This document shows, one piece after another, positions 62,478-64,000 of a stretch of DNA of 64,000 bases. Made by a program: the position numbers and the translations under genes. The DNA is from Oreocharis arfaki (lineage: Eukaryota > Chordata > Aves > Passeriformes > Paramythiidae). Position 1 is the first letter of the stretch; each line of letters opens with the position of its first letter. Under the pieces are notes generated by a model. The model saw only the letters and a list, made by a program, of their open reading frames with translations. It ran no database searches and was not told the DNA's origin. Location of the stretch: assembly GCA_013398015.1 (NCBI GenBank), contig VZRR01011487.1, positions 1 through 64,000 of the forward strand. The letters run 5' to 3'.

Positions 62478-62669
62478 TATCTATCTATCTATCTATCTCT
62501 ATCTCTATCTATCTATATCTATCTATCTATCTCTATCTCTATCTATCTATATCTATCTATCTATCTCTATCTCTATCTATCTATATCTATCTATCTATCT
62601 CTATCTCTATCTATCTATATCTATCTATCTATCTCTATCTCTATCTATCTATATCTACCTATCTATCTA
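62478..62669 (+). repeat. ATCT tetranucleotide array with 34-bp higher-order unit
   Basis: The array is built from ATCT units broken by regular variants (CTCT and TATATC). The TATATC variant recurs at 62514, 62548, 62582, 62616 and 62650, exactly every 34 bases, so the array has grown by duplicating a 34-bp block. Overlapping frames through it encode Ile/Tyr/Leu/Ser repeats and are artefacts. Confidence 0.97.
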
Positions 62670-62685
62670 ATCAGATATATATATG

Positions 62686-62790
62686 TAGAATGATTTGGGT
62701 AGGAAGGATCTCAAAACTCATCTTTACCAAGCTCCCTGCCATGGGCAGGAACAGCTTCCACTCGACCAGAAGCCACGTCCATCCTGGCCA
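62686..62790 (-). mobile_element. CR1 LINE 3'-end fragment
   Basis: Reverse-oriented CR1: TAGAATGATTTGGGTAGGAA, 'ctccctgccatgggcagg', 'ttccactcgaccag', 'catcctggcc'. Its 3' terminus lies about 16 bases from the end of the tetranucleotide array, so the array may have grown from, or next to, the element's simple-repeat tail. Confidence 0.88.
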
Positions 62791-62912
62791 TCAATACACT
62801 CCACACTTGGTAGCAAAAAATTTCGCTCTACGTTTTGCATTTGCACCATTCCTCATCTAAAAATTTCGCAGCAGGAAATGGACAGCACTTAGACCTTTCA
62901 ATGTTCAGACAC

Positions 62913-62956
62913 ATTATTTTCAATGTACACACAAATTATTTTCAATGTACACACAA
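62913..62956 (+). repeat. two perfect 22-bp tandem units
   Basis: The unit ATTATTTTCAATGTACA plus CACAA occurs twice without a mismatch (62913-62934 and 62935-62956). A decayed third copy (CTTTCAATGTTCAGACAC) lies just upstream. The exact identity suggests a recent duplication. Confidence 0.9.
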
Positions 62957-64000
62957 GCCAAGGCCAGCAGCAAATGCCAGGGCTTGCCAAGGTACTGCTA
63001 TTTGCAGAGGCATTACACACCCCATGATTTAATTACAATTATTTCATCTGCTTCAGTCATGGGCTGCAGCTCTGCACTGTCCAGGGGAACGATGACCACA
63101 AGACTGGGGTCACTGCAGCTGTGGACACTGTCCCACTGCACATAGGTGCCTGTTTTCTGGGTCAGACCACGCAGTCTTTATGGCACCTACCTGTGACTAC
63201 ATAATTTTATATTTTGTTCAAGGACATGGTTGTTCATTCTGGACCAAAACTCACATCTCTCTCTGCCACGAAAGCCACAGTGGCACAGCAAGGTGCACAG
63301 TTAAAAATTTCTTTAATTCTTATAAGCTGAATCCACATAAGGCCAAATCTAACAACCTTGCAATGAAAACCTCATCTTTGTCATTTTACTTCAAGTGGGA
63401 ATCTTGAAAACAAAAAGGCACCATTTTCTAATTTCCTTGTGATTAAAAAATGTGGTATGTAGAAACTTTGGCTTTAGGGTTTGATTCAAGTTTTCTAAAT
63501 TTATATTATTATTTTTAAAATTTTTTTAAAATCAATCCTACATATATATAAACTGTTATGAATACATAAACCTATAACAAGAACAAATCTTTCAAATAGA
63601 ACAGTGGAATTATAAACATTTCCATGCTCTGAGTCTGTACTTATTAAACTATCACAGTCCTAATTTTCCTTTCAAAGTGTACTGGCCTCTGCTAAGGCAA
63701 CAGCCAGGCTCAAATACAATTCTACAAATAGTTTTCTTTCTTTAATCATGTCATCTTACAAACACATTAAAAGTCCAACCAGAAATGTTTTTCTCAAATA
63801 CCACCCTTATAAATACAGAAAATATCCACAAAAACCCCCAAACACAGCAACAAACAATGGCGACCAAAAAACCCAATCAACCAAACAAAAAATACAAAAA
63901 GTGAAAAAAGGCAAGGAATTTGCCTAAAGCAGCCAAAGTAAAATCTGAGTGAAGACCTCAGGGTTGGAACTGCTGGCAGGCACTTTAATTTGAAGACAGT
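62957..64000. other. non-coding stretch to the window end
   Basis: Frames are at most 75 codons. A/C-rich low-complexity sequence (AACCCC, CCAAACA phrases) lies at about 63820-63905, and AT-rich runs at 63500-63550. No gene recognised. Confidence 0.5.

Noticed and set aside
62368..62693. Ile/Tyr/Ser/Leu-rich open frames
   Set aside because: Produced by the ATCT tetranucleotide array.

Overview
The window looks like nuclear DNA from a bird, probably a passerine. The evidence is repeats: twelve fragments of CR1, the dominant bird LINE, all recognisable from the conserved CR1 3' end. There are also two retroviral long terminal repeats of bird type and relics of ancient MIR-like CORE-SINEs. The passerine assignment rests on remembered resemblance of the LTRs to passerine families and is less certain than 'bird'. 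Base composition is AT-rich and CpG-poor. No open reading frame is longer than about 200 codons, and the longest ones run across single N bases or homopolymers. I can support no complete protein-coding gene, rRNA, tRNA, CRISPR array or operon. The window is best read as intergenic or large-intron DNA.

Layout. Positions 1-8.6 kb hold no recognisable repeat apart from a possible tRNA-like SINE head near 7.87 kb. From 8.6 to 26.1 kb there are four CR1 fragments (8638, 12210, 22531, 25901), a MIR-like SINE (20.7 kb), an 87-base pure purine tract (21.6 kb) and an 18-base N gap (17744-17761). At 26.66-27.06 kb is the decayed reverse transcriptase of a LINE that is not CR1. From 27 to 46 kb there are five more CR1 fragments, a fuller CORE-SINE (33.1 kb) and a homeodomain-motif cluster (38.05 kb). 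An 84-bp duplication at 46.2 kb flanks an N and is probably an assembly artefact. From 46.3 to 56.8 kb the only clear low-complexity block is a long T/GTT tract (54.2 kb), plus one weak candidate terminal exon (51.46 kb). Positions 56.8-60.4 kb are a retroelement cluster: an ERVL-like solo LTR, two CR1 fragments and a second solo LTR with a TATA box and polyadenylation signal. Near 62.5 kb a tetranucleotide array with a 34-bp higher-order period abuts the 3' end of another CR1.

I found no new multi-gene system. The observations most worth a second look are the non-CR1 LINE fossil, an apparent excess of perfect short-loop hairpins spread through the window (several containing paired transcription-factor-like motifs), the palindrome just after the TATA box of the second LTR, and the 34-bp higher-order array.
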